The position numbers were made by a program, and so were the translations under genes. A stretch of DNA of 64,000 bases from Microbotryomycetes sp. JL201. Its lineage: Eukaryota; Basidiomycota; Microbotryomycetes. The stretch's first letter is position 1. Each line of letters begins with the position of its first letter. Location: positions 1-64,000 of the forward strand of contig JAQYUZ010000046.1 of assembly GCA_033819885.1 (NCBI GenBank), in the 5' to 3' direction. Below the pieces are notes generated by a model. The model searched no databases. It saw only the letters and a list, made by a program, of their open reading frames with translations, and was not told where the DNA came from. Positions 24,684 to 36,839 of this stretch are shown piece by piece.

Positions 24684-26104
24684 TTGCGTACAAGTCTGCA
24701 TTTAGCGGCGACTTGCACGAACTAGACTGTCGTGACTTGACGCTACCGCGCGCTTTGGGTTGTCGTTGGACTTTGGTGTGGGATAAGTGGTTCTTCCTCC
24801 CACAAGAAAACGCATGTGCTTTTCGTTTTGTTTGCAATCAGTGAATGCTTTGTTGGTAAATGCTTTCGGGGTTTCCGTTCTGCTCTGCGAGACGATCTGC
24901 GAGGATCGCGTATGTGAATGACTTTTGTGCTGCTGGCAATTGATCTCGGCAACGGCGTTCAGGATCGCCAGCGCCCACCTCTTGATCAACTCAGCCTTTG
25001 CATTGTTCACAAAAAGGAAGGCGCGACCACTGCGATGCCGGGCAGCCGACACCGCACACTAGTAATGGGCAATTGACTAAGTAGCGATTTGTAGCTAGTG
25101 GTCTGATTTAACGTTTCCGTTTGGGCCGAGGGGCACTATTTCGAATTGGAGGCTTGCTTTCGTAGTGAAGAGTTTCATTCGAGCTTATTGCGGACTTGGG
25201 GAATTTGCGGGCAAAGCACAGGCAGGGCGGACGTTCATAGCGAATTTCGCGGTCTGTAAGGGCGGGCGATCAAGGCGCATTTCTGGGTCTGTAGTGCGGA
25301 CGGGTAATTTGAGGTTATGCTTATAAGCAAGGGAGTAGCTTTTAGCCGATAAATGTGAATAGCGATTTCTCTTAAAGTCGACGTGGCGCGCCGTCCGTGC
25401 TCTTTGAGGCCGATCTCGAGAGCCTATGGTTTGACGCCGAACTGGGCCAACTGGTGTCGTCGACGTGGGCTCGATATGTGGTGATACGTAAACACATTCA
25501 ATAAATCAAACATACGTTTCACTATCCGGCTCCGATGAGACTGATGTACATTGATACAGGTTCAAGCGCTGGTGCGCGACCGTATCCGATCGGAAATTTT
25601 GAGGCCCTTTTCTTTTTGCTCCGTGGCGACCAGCACATGCACCTTATCATATTGACCGGAGGCGAACTGCTTTGAAAGTCTCAGGTTGTTCAAGAGTGCG
25701 CCTCATTCGGCAAATTGTGCCTGCTCATGCAAGTAACTTCGTATCCGCGAATGGAAAGAGAAGACAAAAAAAAAAGGGGGGGGGGGGGGGCGTGCTCAGA
25801 GATGTACCATCTCAGAGCATCGTCAGAATGTTCTGTGTGTTCGAACATACGTCCTGATTCCGGCTTTGCACCAGCATCAAGCGACCCGTGCTGCGGCAGG
25901 AAGGCGGGTCCACGACAGCCCCTATACGGAGGACAGTGAAAAGAACTCCCTCAATTCTCACAGATGTCAACGAAGCATTTTCGTGAGGCAAGAGTCGATA
26001 CTCAGCACGCGTCTGATACGGCACTTCGATCGGATCGCACGAATGAGGACAGTACTTCTTCCAATTCTCATACGACTTCAGCAGATTCACGAAACTACAG
26101 AGTT
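24684..26104. other. Convergent intergenic region with A10-G15 tract
   Basis: About 1.4 kb lies between the 3' ends of the fumarate reductase (plus) and the multifunctional enzyme (minus). I see no gene. A composite homopolymer sits at 25766-25790: ten A followed by fifteen G. The frames that open here are short and lack motifs. Confidence 0.5.
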
Positions 26105-29100
26105 TCACTCCTTCAGTGTCACGGCGGCCGCACCCAAGACGAGCGTATTGCGCTCCTTGCACTTTGCCTGGAACACGACCTTGTTCTGTTCCTTCCACAT
26201 TTCGACGACGAGCGTCTCGCCGGGGTACAGGACGCCGGCAAATCGGACTTTGATGTCGGAAAAGGCGCCATATTTGCGGAAAATGGCTTTGCCGGCAATA
26301 CCGAAAGAGCACAAACCGTGCAAGATGGGTTGCTCGAAACCGCCGACCTTGGCAAACTCGGGATCGACGTGCAGAGGGTTGTAGTCCTGCTCGAACAATG
26401 TCAGATCGTTGCCCAAATTCACGATTCTGAACGTCACTTACGCCAGACAATCGGTACAAGGCGGCTTGAACAGGCAACGTCTTCTGCTCCTCGATATGGT
26501 CGGGTTTGCGGCTCGGCGGCTTGTTGGCGGCCGTAGCGGCACCACGATCTGCACGTCATGTACTCAGCCCCAAAATCAACGTCCCAGTCACCCTGCGACG
26601 CACCGATGCCAGTCTTCTTGCCACCAAATCCACCTGATCCACGAATGAAAACGGTCGACTGGTTCTCAAACACGACGTCGCCCGACTCGTTCTTGGTGGT
26701 CGTGATCGACGTGATGGCGGCAGCCTTGCCCTTGTCAAGTGCTTCCATCAGTCGAGATTCGGAGGTGAGCTTGCCGCTGGTTGGGATCTCGCCCTTGATT
26801 TTGAGGTATTGCTCGCCATGCAAGAGCATCATCGGAGAAAAGTTGGGCAACCAGTCGACTGTCATCTACAATTGGTCATCGGCCCTGTTGTTATACGAAA
26901 TGTCGACACTCACGAGGCAACGAGGACGAAACTGCGAATTGAGGGATGACACCAAACGTCGGCACGGCCTGGAAATCCGAGTCGCCCTCAAAGACCAAGT
27001 CGAGGTCCTTCTCTGTCGCGCCAATGCCCAAATTGTACAACGCAATGTCGCGCTCTGTAAAGTCGTACTCGCCAGACTGCTTGGCCTCTTGCTTGGCCTT
27101 TTGAACAAGCTCGGGGTCATCAGGGTCCGAAAAGTCGCTCTCGCCACCTTCCGATTCGTCACTGCCACCCTCGGCTTCGTTACCAAAGTTCTCGACAATC
27201 GACTGCAGCGACTCTTGAGTCGAGTCGGGGTTCGTTGCCTTGTCGTCAAACTTGGTAATGACGCCCCACTTGGCCTTGACATCCTCTGGCGTGACGTGCT
27301 TGTTGATCGGGAAGGCATAGCCGTACGATCGTTGCCACCTGTAGGCGGCGCAGCCACCGGCAGTAACTTCGTAGATGCCCTTTGTCGTTTCGTTGGCTTC
27401 CGAAGTCAGGTAGCCGACAATAGGAGCGACATAGTCAGGCGAGAAAGCCTTGACCATTTCCTCGGGCCACTGCAGCATAAAGTTGTAAGCGCAAGCAGGT
27501 CAAGTGCGAGGCGCACACACTTACGATCGTGCGAGTCATGTTAGTACCAGCCGATGGCACGAGGCTAGAGCGAGATTGTTAGCGATTTGCCACCTGCATA
27601 TGAAAGCAAGCAAACTCACGTGTTGGCCAAAATGCCATACTTTTGACCCTCAATCGCGAGCGTCTTTGTCAAACCAATGATGGCCGACTTGGCGGTCGAA
27701 TAGTTGGCTTGTCCAAAGTTGCCGTGCAAGCCGACCGATGAGGCCGTGTTGACGATGCGACCGTACTTTTGCTTGCGGAAAATGGGCCATGCGGCCTTGC
27801 AAACGGCGTATGTGCCGCGAGTGTGGATGCGGTAGCAGTCCTCCCACTCCTGGTCGGTCATGGCGGCGAAAGACTTGTCGCGCAGGATGCCAGCGTTGCA
27901 GACGACGGCTGTGAGAGAAGTTCAGCTTCAGGGACCGAGGATTTTTCTTATTGGGACTCACCATGAACGGCGCCAAAGTTTTCGACGGCAGCATTGATGA
28001 TCTTTTCTCCCTCTTCGGCAGAGCATACGACGGCAACAGCCTTGCCCCCGACTGGATAACAGAAACGTCAGGCCCGTCCAATCCATTCATTGAGGAGAGC
28101 ACGCACGCTTCTTTGCCTCTTCGACAACCTTGTCAGCTCCCTCCTTAGAAAAGTCGTTGACGACGATGTTGGCGCCGAGCTTGGCGTACATGAGAGTGTA
28201 GGCACGACCGAGACCAGCACCTGCACCCGTGACAACAACCGTTTTGCCATCGAAACGAACAGGCTCGGGTTGCTCGTTCGTTTTTGCCTTTTTGGCTTCC
28301 TCGAGCAAGCTCATGTAGTCCGTGTCGGTGATGTTGGCCGGATATTCGGGGTTGCTGAAGTCGTTAACTTCGTCCCATCGAGCCTTGACCTGGAGCGTAC
28401 GGTACAGGTCAGAAGCCATGACCCTCAGAAACGGCTGCTGGAACTCACGGCGGCAGGCGTGAACGAATCGTCCGTTTTGAAAACGACACCCTTGCTCTTC
28501 TCCCAGCGGACCTGGCCGTACCAACCGGCGCCGCCCTCGAACAACAAGCCATTGTCCTCGGTCGCATCATGACAGAGGTAGGCGACGAGCGGGACAATCA
28601 TCTCGGGGGAGAGCTTTTCGAGCATCTCGGGAGGCATGACAGTCTTTGTCATTTGGGAAGCGGCAACAGGTGCGATTGCGTTGGCGTGAATGTTGTACTA
28701 AGGACATGGAAGGAGTTCTCAGCCTCGATTTCGGACGAGCGGTAGAACGAGCGATCTCACCTTGGCGCCTTCGCGCGCCAGAGTCTTGGCGAAAGCGACA
28801 ACACCAAGTTTGGCTGAAGAATAGTTGGCTTGGCCAAAGTTGCCGTAGATGCCGGCGGCGGACGCAGTCTGCGCGGTAGTTTCGGACGTGAGCCCAAAGT
28901 GCTCGCGAAAAAGACACGCTTGCAACTGACCATGATGATGCGACCGTACTTTTGCTTGCGCATGATAGGCCAAGCAGCGTGGGAGCATGCGTACGAGCCC
29001 TTGACGTGAACATCGTGGATCTGGTCCCACTCCTTGTCCGACATTGACGCAAAAGACTTGTCGCGCAAGATACCGGCGTTGTTGATCAAGATGTCGACGC

Positions 29101-29350
29101 GTCCAAACTTGTCGACTGCCTGCTTGATAATGTTTGCGCCATCGGTGACGGAATCGTAGTTGGCAACGGCCCGGCCACCGTCGCGGTCATTGATCTCCTT
29201 GACGGCCTTGTCGGCTGCCTCTTTGGAAAAATCGTTGATGACGACGTTGGCGCCGCGCGATGCGAAAAAGACACTGTAGGCTTTGCCGAGGCCGCCTCCG
29301 GCACCGGTGACGACGACGACCTTGTCTTTGAACTGGAGCTGCATCGGCAT
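26105..29350 (-). CDS. Multifunctional beta-oxidation enzyme type 2 (Fox2-like)
   Basis: Eleven exons sum to 2,679 nt, or 892 residues, matching fungal Fox2. Exons: 29350-28931, 28868-28761, 28697-28449, 28389-28107, 28051-27962, 27908-27620, 27564-27525, 27469-26914, 26858-26604, 26548-26442, 26386-26105. Two short-chain dehydrogenase domains come first. Each has a nucleotide site ([30 protein letters not shown]), NNAG or CNAG, and the YSSAK or YSTAK catalytic site. A two-part hotdog enoyl-CoA hydratase 2 follows, with [50 protein letters not shown] and [15 protein letters not shown]. It carries out the hydration and 3-hydroxyacyl-CoA oxidation steps of peroxisomal beta-oxidation. The SCP2 domain found in animals is absent, as in fungi. 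The C-terminus reads VTLKE, with no PTS1-like tripeptide, which is odd for this enzyme. The start at 29350 is chosen because [12 protein letters not shown] follows at once, although the frame stays open upstream. Confidence 0.94.
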
Positions 29351-30343
29351 GGAGAAGGTCAGACCTTTGTTCTGTAGGGTGATGTGGTCTGTTGGGCTCC
29401 ATGCTGTTCGCATCGTGTCGATCGAGCTCGATTCGGCCGGTTTCAACTCGAACCTGCGCCGGCTTGAATTGGCGGCTACACAAGTAGCGAGACGAAGCAC
29501 AGCCGTGCCCCGCCAGTCCCAACACTAGCAATACACCTCTCGCTGCTCTCTTTGCAAGTCGCGCGAGGCTTGCTCGCGCTCACGACCGCCGTTTGTCCTC
29601 GTCATTTTGTGGGGGGGCGGGAGCTCGACGGCGCGTCGCGGCTGTGCTTTGCACACCTCGACAAAGACATGGACAGGAGAAAGAGAAAGCTTGCAGGCCT
29701 CCGGGCGACGCACCTCTGACATGACTGTCGATGCGAGAACTCAAGAGACTCGGCTAGCGGTCCACCGGCAACCCCGGCAACCGGTCGCGGATTTCGAACT
29801 GTGGGCTGTCACACTGCACGGCTTTCTGCCTTGATCATTCAAGGTCGCACATGGCTTGTTGTTTTCTAATTTTCACATTACAACTCGTCAATGATCGCAA
29901 GCAATCAGATCGCGCGCCGCGAGGTTTGTCGGAACGTAAAAAACTGTCTGTGATCGTGCAGAGCTGATTCAAAATTGTTCCAGCGAATGGTATTCTTCGA
30001 ACCGCCTTCCAGTCCTGCTTGCACTAGACTGTTGTCTTTTTCCTTTCCCAGAAGCCAGCCGAGGCCGAACCACTTGCGTCTTTTCACTCGACAAATGAAG
30101 CCGACGCTGCACCGAAACTGTCGTGTTGGAGTTGCCCCATATTGAGTAGAGATGCTTGCTTGTTTCCAGATAATTGCGGACGACCATCCTTCGGCAGCCT
30201 CATACTCGGCAGAGGCCTGGGGCAGCGCAGAATATGCCCAGAAAAGCGTTCATGTGTATCTGAGTGGCTCCGCACAGCTGTTGCATCGACACGATCAAGC
30301 CTGTAGTGCCGAAAGCACAATGTGGCGAATCAGCGCCCCACAT
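29351..30343. other. Intergenic, no gene seen
   Basis: About 1 kb between the multifunctional enzyme start and the 3' end of a small membrane protein, both on the minus strand. It should include the beta-oxidation enzyme promoter. I found no motif-bearing frame, tRNA-like fold or repeat. A short G-rich run (GGGGGGG) lies near 29610. Confidence 0.45.
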
Positions 30344-30793
30344 CTACCTGTCCTTTTTGCCGGTATGACTCACAGGCACGCCTTCCCACTCTGCCTGATC
30401 AAACGCATTCAGAGCACCTCTACCTCTTTTGCCTGTTTGCCTTTCTCTTATCCTCGGATCGATCGAAGACATGAGCCCGATTCCGGGCCGTTTGAGCGCC
30501 TCGTTGCGCCTACGTAGTTCACGCCTGTTGCGCAGATACCTTGAGATCTTGAACGCGAGCAAGACTATCGTGATGGCTACGACGATAAAGCCAATCACCG
30601 TTGAGGCGGCAATGACGAGGCTAGAACCTCGGCTTTCATCGAACGTGTCGACGCTGCTCAGCAACACGATCCAGTGTGAGTGTTTACTGCGGTGAAGCAG
30701 AGGTGGCTACCTGACGACGCACGCTGCTTTCTTGGTTTCCTCCGGAGACGCGCCAGAGCTGAGCGTCGTCGCCAACGACAAGACGGATGACAT
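30344..30793 (-). CDS. Small single-pass membrane protein, unknown
   Basis: Two exons fit (about 30793-30723 and 30653-30344). Exon 1 starts at an ATG reading MSSVLSLATTLSSG and ends in a GTGCGT donor. The acceptor is a CTGAGCAG tandem site that allows two isoforms differing by one residue. The product of roughly 125 residues has one strong transmembrane segment (SLVIAASTVIGFIVVAITIV), then a basic stop-transfer region (FKISRYLRNRRELRRRN) and a polar tail. There is no clear signal peptide, so the segment may act as a signal anchor. A further intron near the 3' end (GTGAGT donor at about 30364) is possible and would change the last residues. I recognise no family. The reading frame, splice phases and clear topology support a real gene. 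Confidence 0.5.
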
Positions 30794-30932
30794 GGTCTGC
30801 GGAGAACGTCAAGCTGGACCAAAAGGAGTGCTATAGATGCTGCGGCATTGCGAGCAAGGTTGCTCAAACTGCGGCACAAGCGTGAGCCTCGGACGTCATT
30901 GAATTCACATCGTGACTTCAACCTCATATCTC

Positions 30933-31682
30933 ATGGCTCCCGCCCAGTTGCACCAGCCCAACACATTCGAGTGTGACCTTGATGACCTGGTTCCTCGACT
31001 GCTCGGCAAGTGGCGCGTGTAAGTTCATGACCTGCGAAACGAGGCGGGACGTGCGCGCGATTCACGTGACCTGTCGTACTGATTGTTCATGCACTACAGC
31101 GTAGCATCAACTTTGCCCCTATGGAAAGACAAGAAGAATGTCGTCATTGAATACAAGCGGATAGAGGACCAGCATTGGACGACGATAGACGACTTGGTGT
31201 CCTACAACAAGCGGACGGACACTCCTGGAAAAGCACCTTCGACTGTTCACGGGACAGACAAACTAGAGTCTGTAGATGTCACTTCGACACAAGGCAAACT
31301 CATTGCCGGACCTCGTTGGAAATGGTCAGTGACTGTCAAGCCAAGCGCGCTGGACAGAGTGTTTCGTAGCAAATTCCCCCATTGCCTTTCTGACAAGGAT
31401 TCACGGTAACTTGATAGGCGCGGTAGAGGCTGGTTGATGATTGCATCGTCGCGGTGGCAGGTCCTCGGCCATAATCTCGCGGCTTCGACACCGGACGACC
31501 CTGAGTGGGTCGTCACGTATTTTGCATCCACTCTTTTCACTCCAGCCGGCCTCGACATCTACACGCGAACGAGTTTGCCGGACGAGACAGTTGAGCGGTT
31601 GACGAAAGAATTGCAGGCACTGGGAGGAGAGGTTGGCAGACTAGCAGATGGCGATCAAATGTTCAGGATTCCGCATGATTGA
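30933..31682 (+). CDS. Calycin/lipocalin-like protein, unknown ligand
   Basis: Three exons (30933-31018, 31100-31324, 31418-31682) sum to 576 nt, or 191 residues. Lipocalin-type hallmarks are LLGKWRVVASTLPLWKDKKNV near residue 25 and RWKWRGRGWLMIASSRWQVLGHN near residue 110, followed by WVVTYFASTLFTPAGLDIYTR. This is the strand pattern of an eight-stranded barrel that binds a small hydrophobic ligand. No signal peptide is seen, so it is probably cytosolic. The gene starts 139 bp from the small membrane protein on the opposite strand, so they share a promoter region. Fold assignment is by eye; the ligand is unknown. Confidence 0.8.
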
Positions 31683-34211
31683 TCGGCATGTGCAATAGAC
31701 TCTCCACACCAGTTGCTTAGTCAAGGCGCGAGTTTTTGTGTCGAACGCAAATCATATGAAATATATTCAGGCCGCCTGTTACCGTCATCACACCTCCATC
31801 GCGCTGCGTGAGCTCCATGACTATGGTACTCATCAGCCGGTGTGTTCGCGGCAACCCAAGTCGATCCAAGAGGAGCTAACGCCACGCCCCATCCCGACTC
31901 CTAGCTGGCCGCTTAGGGCCGTGAAATTATCGCTGCCCTTGTCGGCCTCCTTCGGGTCGAGGATGACAAGATGTTTGACCACCGTCAGGACTGCATATCG
32001 CCGTTCCACAGCAACAGTTCCCGGCACGCGATCAGCGAAAAAAGAAAAGAGGGAACCACCCTTCCCGAAGGGCTCCACCTTGTTCCACCGCCCGACGAAG
32101 CCTAACTAAAAGGATCAACGTATTCCACGTGCCCGGCCCAATGTCTTTTGGGGAATCGCAAACGTGTCTGAAGCGTTGTCGACAGGTCGCATCGTGGCAG
32201 CTTGAGTAGCGAGAGGACAAGCCGACCTGAGGATTCATCCTTGGCAATCAGAAAGATAGGCCTGATTGTGTTGCAAGACTTTTCGATGAAACGGCTTTCG
32301 GTGGGTGTGCAGGGCGTTAGGCCAGGCCCTGACGCCACAAAAAGAAAACGAACGAAAAAGAGCAACAAAAGGACGCCGTCACAAAGAAACAAAAAGAGTG
32401 GCGTACGCACTCTCCCAAGGGCGAACCTTGTGTCGGTTGCGGCGCATGCTTGTGTAGTAAGCGGTAGGGCGCTGTGGCAACGGAGTGGCCGGCTGGAGCG
32501 GCGTGTAGCAGACGGCGGCGCGAGACCTGGCCGAACGGGGTAAGTGGTGATACCGCTAGTATTGTTGGCCTCTTCAGGAGCGAGCTCGAAAGAGCTGGTA
32601 GTGCGTCGCAGGTCCTACGAGGGAGATGCGAGCTGGCACGAAGGGAACCGTGTCCGGTTCGTATTTCGGAGTTTAGCAGGTGGAGGGCGTTGGTTTCTCT
32701 GCAATCACTCGACTCGCCAGGCAAACATGTGGTGGACTTGTTCACCAAAGAGGCACCTTGACTGATGCCTTGCAATGACGAAAATGATGTACGAGGAGTC
32801 TACACCGCAAATAGGACAATCCATCGTGCACTACAGATTGACCGCGGGTGCTTTCGAGTTGCTCGTGCATTTGCCCATGGTGGCGCAAGCTGAGCCACAA
32901 CAAGAAGGGGTAAATTCATAGAATCACACAACAAGAACAGTTTTTGTCCGCAGGAAATCGAAAAGTGGTCATGTGCTGCAGCAAAAATGTGGGAGAAAAA
33001 TGTGGGAGTTACCCACACCCAAGGGCGACACCTTGTTCGAGGAACTGCCAACTCCCACGGAGTACAGAACAGAGGATGCTCACTCTGGAGCCGAAACGGC
33101 AACTAGCCGACATGGTGACGAAATGCGCCTGGACTTTCACGCCGCAGGTCCTAGACCTGTGCCAGGCCGCAAAGGAGTAGAGCTGTAGACGCCGTCTCGA
33201 AAAGAGCTCAGCGATTTCGATGCGTGGGGGAGAAAACGACTCGCCCTCGTCTCTAGACTCTGAAACCTATGTCTGAGCTGTTCGAGACTCGGGCTAACAG
33301 AGCATATATGCTGGCAGCGTTGTATGACCGTGTCACGAACCATCGACGCGCACTGTCATGCGGATCCGGTGAAGCTGCCGACGCTAGCGTTACCCCATCT
33401 CAGATCTCTCGAATCCGGCGTGCTCGGCCCTATAAATACGAAAGATTGTGAGCGATCGCAGCGTATAAGTCGTGAGGAAGAATGTATAGTCTACTTGGCA
33501 GCGCCAATTGTCAGCGGATCCGGTTTGGGCAGGTTTGACCCGGCGCACGCGATGCCAAGTGACGGCAAACTTGCGAAGTTGCGACGCTGAAATTTGGTCC
33601 AAGGGTTGCAGTTTATTCATCTTGACAAGTCACCTGATCTTTAACCCGTTTTGAAAAAGGCACAAGCGATCGCGAAGACACCATCACCTTTCGCCTCAAT
33701 CTCGCGACCATATTCTGGTGACACATGTGAGCAACAGTCAATCAATATACAGACGAAGCCCTTCGAGAACATTCCCTGGCTTGTTCGCGGTTGCGTCAAG
33801 GAGCTCCAAACATCGATTCCAAGTCTTGGTCGGCATCACACCCGCTCTGCCGCTGCCATTCGAGGTCGGGTTCGTAGCACGACCTGAACCCGCTGCGCGA
33901 AAGTCTATTGGACACGCCCTGATCATCCTTCGACTGCACACTTGGTGGCTCAACGCTCGACTGCGTTGTCTCACTTTCTACGAAGCGCGTTCACTCGAGG
34001 ACTCGATCGGTGCAGCGTCTCAATTCTCTTCAGGTGTGTGCGGACGCGCGCCAACAGTCAAGCTTGCTCGTGGCGCGCCAACGCCAGGGCCAATCCAGAG
34101 TGTGTCGCTCTCGCACGATTGACTTGGCGCCCAGACGGCGACTCCGTGCCATCGTCCGCCGCAGCGAAGCGACATTGCCGAAAAAGACACGTATGTAATC
34201 GCCAGCAAAAC
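31683..34211. other. Gene-poor block of 2.5 kb
   Basis: No gene is supported here on either strand. The open frames are short and overlap in several frames. A TATA-like CTATAAATA element lies near 33430, but no convincing frame follows it. A peptide near 32730 faintly recalls a retroelement end but is far too short to call. This is the largest gap in the window. Confidence 0.5.
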
Positions 34212-35922
34212 ATGGTCAACATTCCTTTGCCTGCCATTAAACCGGACGACAATGCTGTGCAATTCATTTCCGACTTTTTGGACAGTCTAGTCTACCGTCA
34301 TCCGACCCCGGGTTTCAAAGCGCGAGTCGCCGTGCTCATCAGCCTGGACTGCCTGTACGTGACAGAGCCAAAAGACGTTCAAGCATAGAAATATGCCTAA
34401 CTCTGATACTGCAGCTACCTACTGCTCGACTTTGTGTACTTTACAATGACTGTCCGCCGAATTTTGAAAGTCCGTGGCCGGAGCGGGCTGTGGATCTTTC
34501 GCAAGACCAGACGCGGTAATCAGCAATACGTCGTGTCTCAGTAAGCAGCCTAGAGCCATTCATCGTCTGGCAAAAGCTGACAGCTCGATTTGCCTCCAGC
34601 GTCCGATTGCTGCGACCAATATTGACGTTCGCCCAAGGAACATTCGGCATTGTGTGGGCAGTAAACTGCTGGCATGTGTACGGACGTCGACAGTCTCAAC
34701 GAGACAGTTGGGGACTTCGCTCTTTTCAGTTTTTGCCTATCTTTATCACGGGCTGGGTCATCAGCTGCGCGATCATGCAGAGTTATCTCCTCACCACTGC
34801 CGAGAAACGCAAACATCGATATTCTCCGGCGCTTATCAATTGGACCTTGGCAATCATCGGAATCGTCTTGACATTTTGGCAATTTGGCCTCGGCATCTGG
34901 TCCACCGTTCGAGGCAACCAGCTATGGGACCTGTACCCAACCGCGCAAAGAGAATTCGCTGCACTCGAAGCACAGGGCAAAACGGATTTGAGTGCCTTGC
35001 TCCAACTCTTGCCGCTGTACCGCGACTTTCTGGTCCGAGCGGACCGTTATCAGGAGTGAGTCCATTCACATACATCACAGCGACCTATTTCTCATGCTTT
35101 TATCTTGACAGCGCCATGACCGCACAGTTCCTGTCACTCTGGACGTTGCCGTTTGCTTGCTTTGCCCTAAATCTCTATGGCGTAGCTCTTGCTCGGCGAT
35201 TGACAAGAGAGATCAAGCAACGCGAATGCGAGTTTCAGCGAGTCCAAGTCATCTTTGGGTCGGTCGAAAGCCCCGAAAAACTACCCGACGACTCCAATCT
35301 GTCCGAACCCAAGGACTCGAAAGACATCGACCTACAATTACCCGAAGCCCCTTCATACCTAACAAACCAACACCTTCGGTGTATTGCCGCTCGACAATTC
35401 ACCGGAACGTACGATGAAGCGGCGGTCGTGCAAGCCCAGGAGATTTTGGATCTGAAGCGTGCCGCAAGAGATTTGTGGACGAATTGCGCAACAATTCTGT
35501 TCGCATCAGTACAGATTCTAGGTGCGACGATCTATCTAGCTTGGTGGATCTCGACAGGTAGAATCATCAATGGCAGTTGGCCCACGTAGGTTGTGCCTTC
35601 GAGACGAGCCCTTGATCAAGGCTGACCCCTTGGTGAATCTGACAGATATGAGACTGCCCTGTTTCTCATTCAGTGGATGATGTCGATATTGTTGAACGCG
35701 ACGTTTGCCGCTCTGATCCTAAACGAATGGAAACTCCGATCAGCGACAGATCTCACCATCAACCCTTCCCCGACGATCGCCGCCCGTTTGACCTCGAAAG
35801 TTCGATCGATATCGTTCTCTTCGAGCAAGGTCAACGTCAAAGTCAGCTTGCAGAGGCGAACCGACAGCGATACGAACGAAAAAGAGTCGCCACCTCCGCC
35901 GCTGACCATGCATGTTGTATGA
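34212..35922 (+). CDS. Polytopic membrane protein, unknown family
   Basis: Five exons (34212-34354, 34415-34540, 34600-35055, 35112-35585, 35646-35922) sum to 1,476 nt, or 491 residues. About seven hydrophobic segments are visible: VAVLISLDCLYLLLDFVYF (residues ~42-60), FGIVWAVNCWHV, LPIFITGWVISCAIM, WTLAIIGIVLTFWQFGLGIW, LSLWTLPFACFALNLYGV, ILFASVQILGATIYLAWWI and MMSILLNATFAALIL. A charged cytosolic-looking loop of over 100 residues precedes the last two, and the tail is Ser/Lys-rich. The seven-segment layout could suit a receptor or transporter, but I see no family motif, so the function is unknown. The next gene (CBP4-like) lies downstream on the same strand. Confidence 0.85.
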
Positions 35923-36169
35923 ATGCTCTCAAGAGATGATATGTCTGTATCTATAGTCATTCTTTGCAGTACGGTGCTGTGGTTGTTGTGAGCATAGGTA
36001 ATTTGTGATTTTAAAACAGCGAGTGTAGATGTGCGCGAGAAGATCTCGTACAGATTCGACACAACTTGTCAGTGCTTGAGCATGACTGGCTCTCTATCTA
36101 TTATCATGCTGTGCGACGGCCCGCGATCGCCGAGAGCGCGCTCGCGTCCGGTCTTGCTCTCTACACGCC

Positions 36170-36609
36170 ATGTCTGGTCGTATTCCTGTCGGTCGGGCTG
36201 CGTTGCTCGTCGGTGGTATCACTGCTCTCGGCTATGGCATCATGTACAGTTCAGTCACAACGTGTCTGTGCCACCGTAAACGAAACAAACTGACGTCGCT
36301 CCTCTCTGTACTGGCTACATCGCACCAACCGTAGTCACGACGCCTACAGATAAACAATTTTACGATTCATTGTCACCCGATTTGAAAAAGAGAGTCGACG
36401 AGCAACGAGCGGCCAGTCAAAAGCTGCAGCAACAACGACAGCAGATCCAACAGATCAAGGTGCGCACTGGCCTTTGCACCAACCTCAAAGTCATGCTTTT
36501 TTTTTTTTTGTAATCGCAATTGACCTCTGTACGAACCCGAAAACAGGATTCTGCCGACCAGGACGCGCCAGTTTGGTCAGACTCGCTCGGTTCCTCCAAC
36601 AAGCGATGA
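36170..36609 (+). CDS. CBP4: CBP4-like bc1 complex assembly factor
   Basis: Three exons (36170-36248, 36335-36459, 36547-36609) sum to 267 nt, or 88 residues. The N-terminus holds one hydrophobic segment (RAALLVGGITALGYGIM). The family signature TPTDKQFYDSLSPDLKKRV follows, then a Gln-rich coiled stretch and a C-terminal APVW. This matches the fungal Cbp4 layout: a small inner-membrane protein that chaperones newly made cytochrome b during assembly of respiratory complex III. The first donor (GTTCAG) is weak but is the one that keeps frame. The second intron carries a T11-12 run. Size and signature fit well; the symbol is assigned by resemblance. Confidence 0.78.
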
Positions 36610-36839
36610 GCAGAATTTGCAAAGCCAGTCATACCATCTCGTGTACGATTTCGCGCTTGCTCTGCTGTATTTATACGCTTCGACCTTTACTCGGCAAGGA
36701 AGCTCACGTGTGTATTGGCAAAACTGAAGGGCACGGTGGCGACGATCTATCCAACAACAAACAAACGTAATGTACAATGGAGCGGAGAACAACGTAAAGA
36801 AGCTAGTTCGACTCGGCTTGTAGGGACTTGATAAGATTG

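Noticed and set aside
32690-32760. Peptide with a faint likeness to the end of a Copia-type polymerase
   Set aside because: Only about ten residues resemble the family, with no flanking domains and no terminal repeats visible, so no element is called.
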